Positions 13,851 to 15,116 of a DNA stretch of 15,116 nt are shown piece after piece. The notes under the pieces are model-generated. The model made no database searches, was not told where the DNA came from, and saw only the letters and a program-made list of their open reading frames with translations. The stretch's first letter is position 1. The number at the start of each line of letters is the position of its first letter. The DNA lies in assembly GCA_023386365.1 (NCBI GenBank), contig JAEWJX010000104.1, positions 1-15,116 on the forward strand, written 5' to 3'. Source of the DNA: Actinomycetes bacterium. Its GTDB lineage: Bacteria > Actinomycetota > Actinomycetes > Actinomycetales > Microbacteriaceae. Made by a program: the position numbers and the translations under genes.

Positions 13851-13861
13851 CCGGGCGCGAC

Positions 13862-13867
13862 TACACT
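13862..13867 (+). promoter_or_regulatory. -10 box of the ferritin-like gene, leaderless type
   Basis: TACACT is followed by six bases (GAGCCG) and then GTG 13874, so transcription should begin at the start codon. Confidence 0.55.
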
Positions 13868-13873
13868 GAGCCG

Positions 13874-14587
13874 GTGGCCTGGTTCCGTAAGCGCACGCGT
13901 CCGCGTCCGGGCAACCTCCACGTGGCCCCCCGCTCGGAGGCCGTCGCCGTCGCCCGCGTCGAGCTGCGCGAGTTGGCCCCCACGCCGGAGCGCTTCCTCG
14001 GGCAGACCGCGTACCTCACGATCGTTCTGTTCGAGAACCTGGGCCGCGCCGTGACCACCGCCCCCACCACGGATGCGAAGACGCGTCTCGCGCGCGCCGC
14101 ATCCGAGATGCTGGCCATGCACGAGGAGCTGGTGGCCGAGCTGGTGCGCCTGCACGACGACCCCGCCGCCGAGATGGAGCCGTTCCGCATCCTGCTCGAC
14201 GAGTTCCAGCGCCGCACGAAGGGCGCCGACTGGTACGAGATCCTCGTGACCTGCTACCTGACGAACGGGTTCCTGCTGGACTTCTTCGCCGGGCTCGCGG
14301 CCGGGCTCCCCGACGAACTCGACGATCGCACCGCATCCATCCTGCAGCGCGATGAGGGCGAGGCGGTGCTCGTGGAGGAGTTGCGCCGTGCCATCGAGGA
14401 GAACCCGCGGCTCGCGTCGCGGCTCGCGATGTGGGGGCGCCGACTCATCGGCGACACGATGCTGGTGGCGCGTTCAGCGATCGAGCAGCACCCGGCGATC
14501 TCGGTCGAAGACAAGGTCGACCCGGTGTTCACCGAACTGATCGCGGCCCACACGCGCCGCATGGACGCGCTGGGCCTGACGGCGTAG
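13874..14587 (+). CDS. Ferritin-like fold protein (MiaE-like domain, actinobacterial type)
   Basis: From GTG 13874 the protein is 237 residues and nearly all helical. Helix residues E54 (VLFENLGRA), E78/H83/E84 (SEMLAMHEEL) and the 159-169 region (RDEGEAVLVEE) are placed as in ferritin-like di-iron proteins. The family is annotated as ferritin-like or tRNA hydroxylase (MiaE)-like in actinobacteria; true di-iron oxygenase activity is not shown here. An upstream in-frame GTG at 13832 would add 14 residues, but the -10 box lies between it and 13874, so the shorter form is preferred. The gene is divergent from the RhlE-like helicase, an arrangement I recall from mycobacteria (Rv3211/Rv3210c), which points to a conserved pairing of unknown meaning. 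Confidence 0.85.
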   Translation: MAWFRKRTRPRPGNLHVAPRSEAVAVARVELRELAPTPERFLGQTAYLTIVLFENLGRAVTTAPTTDAKTRLARAASEMLAMHEELVAELVRLHDDPAAEMEPFRILLDEFQRRTKGADWYEILVTCYLTNGFLLDFFAGLAAGLPDELDDRTASILQRDEGEAVLVEELRRAIEENPRLASRLAMWGRRLIGDTMLVARSAIEQHPAISVEDKVDPVFTELIAAHTRRMDALGLTA

Positions 14588-14599
14588 CGCCCTAGGCGC
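14587..14599. terminator. Small hairpin at the ferritin-like/membrane protein convergent junction
   Basis: GCGCC and GGCGC form 5-bp arms around CTA, which is the stop codon (TAG on the minus strand) of the downstream gene. It begins at the last base of the ferritin-like gene. There is no T-run; termination is only a suggestion. Confidence 0.3.
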
Positions 14600-14888
14600 G
14601 GCCGCCGGAGAGGGCGTGCAGTGCGCGGGCGTCGGATGCGGCGCGGGCGCGAGGCAGGAGCACCGCGACCAGCAGCGACACGACCACTCCGGTCGCGATC
14701 GACACCGTCCAGATCCAGCCGCCGTCGAAGCTCCAGCCGAGCCAGACGAGGATGGCCCACACGGCGGCGGTGGCGGCGCCGCCCACGGCGGGCAGCAGCG
14801 CGATGCCGTAGCTGCGACGGCCGGGAACCAGGTAGCGGACCAGCGCGCCGAGGGCTGCGCCGATGACGGTGACGAAGACGATCTCCAC
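14592..14888 (-). CDS. Small integral membrane protein of unknown function
   Basis: This 98-residue protein has three hydrophobic segments (about 2-20, 27-51 and 57-79) with a PGRR turn between the first two and a basic C-terminal end (LPRARAASDARALHALSGGRA). I do not recognise a family with confidence; the glycine-rich helices and short PGRRSYG loop faintly recall small GlsB/YeaQ-like membrane proteins. The GTG start (14886-14888) follows TAGGAT by 6 nt, consistent with a leaderless mRNA. It sits between the ferritin-like gene and a DUF3107 gene. Confidence 0.75.
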   Translation of the reverse strand: MEIVFVTVIGAALGALVRYLVPGRRSYGIALLPAVGGAATAAVWAILVWLGWSFDGGWIWTVSIATGVVVSLLVAVLLPRARAASDARALHALSGGRA

Positions 14889-14894
14889 GCCGCG

Positions 14895-14900
14895 ATCCTA
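14895..14900 (-). promoter_or_regulatory. -10 box of the small membrane protein gene, leaderless type
   Basis: The minus strand TAGGAT is followed by six bases (CGCGGC) and then GTG 14888. It occupies the 24-bp gap after the DUF3107 stop codon, so the membrane protein has its own promoter. Confidence 0.5.
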
Positions 14901-14912
14901 GGCGAGAAGCGG

Positions 14913-15116
14913 TTAGGCGACGAAGCCCACGCGGCGGGCCTCGCCTCCGCCGACCTCGACGTACGCGAGCGAAGCGGTCGGGACGATGTACACCTTGCCC
15001 TTGTCGTCGCTGAGGCTCAGGAACTTCGCGTCGGAGCTGAGGGCCGACTGAACGGCCTTCTCGACCTCAGCGGCGGTCTGCGCGCTCGCGCAGGGGGGCT
15101 CGGCGGGGGGGGGGGG
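14913..15116 (-). CDS. DUF3107 family protein, C-terminal part only
   Basis: Reading up from the TAA at 14913-14915, the last 59 residues match the actinobacterial DUF3107 family: QTAAEVEKAVQSALSSDAKF, then LSLSDDKGKVYIVPTASLAYVEV and the characteristic ending RRVGFVA. The family is a small (about 75-residue) cytosolic protein of unknown function, usually found near the helicase/ferritin-like pair. The sequence upstream of about 15091 translates to a proline-rich stretch unlike the family and derives from G-runs at the end of the sequence, so the N-terminus should not be trusted. The true start is not in the readable sequence. Confidence 0.85.
   Translation of the reverse strand, partial: PPPPAEPPCASAQTAAEVEKAVQSALSSDAKFLSLSDDKGKVYIVPTASLAYVEVGGGEARRVGFVA
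15093..15116. other. Poly-G sequence end, probable contig-end artefact
   Basis: G6 (15093-15098) is followed by CTCGGC and then G12 (15105-15116). The translation of the DUF3107 gene stops resembling its family at the same point. Terminal poly-G is the usual signature of no-signal base calls in two-colour sequencing. Confidence 0.65.

Noticed and set aside
13832..13873. Upstream GTG start for the ferritin-like protein
   Set aside because: The TACACT promoter box lies between this codon and GTG 13874, so a transcript from it would not contain the upstream codon.
1..15116. CRISPR array, tRNA, rRNA, insertion sequence, defence system or biosynthetic cluster
   Set aside because: I saw no regularly spaced repeats, no tRNA-like cloverleaf, no transposase or integrase motifs, and no core enzymes of such systems.

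Overview
The window looks like a high-GC Gram-positive chromosome, most likely an actinobacterium of the Microbacteriaceae or a close relative. The evidence is a very GC-rich third codon position, frequent GTG starts, -10 boxes of the TANNNT type placed directly before start codons, a strong excess of the hexamer GGATGC/GCATCC, and gene neighbourhoods typical of that group (DEAD-box helicase / ferritin-like protein / DUF3107; MgtE-N/CBS protein / DUF1003 / Mrp). I see no rRNA, tRNA, CRISPR array, transposase, integrase or phage gene. Genes cover almost everything. No gene-free stretch reaches 300 bases; the longest gaps are the 85-bp tetR/ABC intergenic region and the 73-bp gap before the PHP gene.

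Layout. 1-2819 (minus strand): an overlapping three-gene operon, MgtE-N/CBS protein, then DUF1003 membrane protein, then Mrp-type P-loop ATPase, whose 3' end lies beyond the window. 2856-3335 (plus): a YflT-like stress membrane protein, divergent from the operon across 36 bp. 3346-5051 (minus): a DrrA/DrrB-type ABC exporter. 5137-6090 (plus): a divergent TetR regulator with two 19-bp palindromes in the shared intergenic region. 6099-8213 (minus): an exported GH13 alpha-amylase-type enzyme with a LacI/CcpA-type operator at its promoter. 8271-10765 (minus): Xaa-Pro aminopeptidase preceded by a membrane-anchored endonuclease/exonuclease/phosphatase-fold protein. 10839-11693 (plus): a PHP phosphoesterase of the RNase AM/TrpH type. 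11703-12317 (minus): a lipoprotein of unknown function. 12359-13813 (minus): a DEAD-box RNA helicase. 13874-14587 (plus): a ferritin-like protein. 14592-14888 (minus): a small membrane protein. 14913-15116 (minus): the C-terminal part of a DUF3107 protein, running into a poly-G end that looks like a contig-end artefact.

How the parts relate. The TetR/ABC pair is a classic repressor/exporter module for a small toxic or antibiotic-like compound. The amylase appears to be separately controlled by carbohydrate supply. Most other genes are housekeeping (iron-sulfur or cofactor ATPase, proline peptidase, RNA helicase, RNA or nucleotide phosphoesterase). I found no clear new multi-gene system. The most unusual items are a small dispersed-repeat sequence translated in frame inside Mrp, six genes whose -10 box sits 6-7 nt before the start codon (predicted leaderless mRNAs), tightly packed divergent promoters, the paired palindromes before tetR, and the over-represented GGATGC word.
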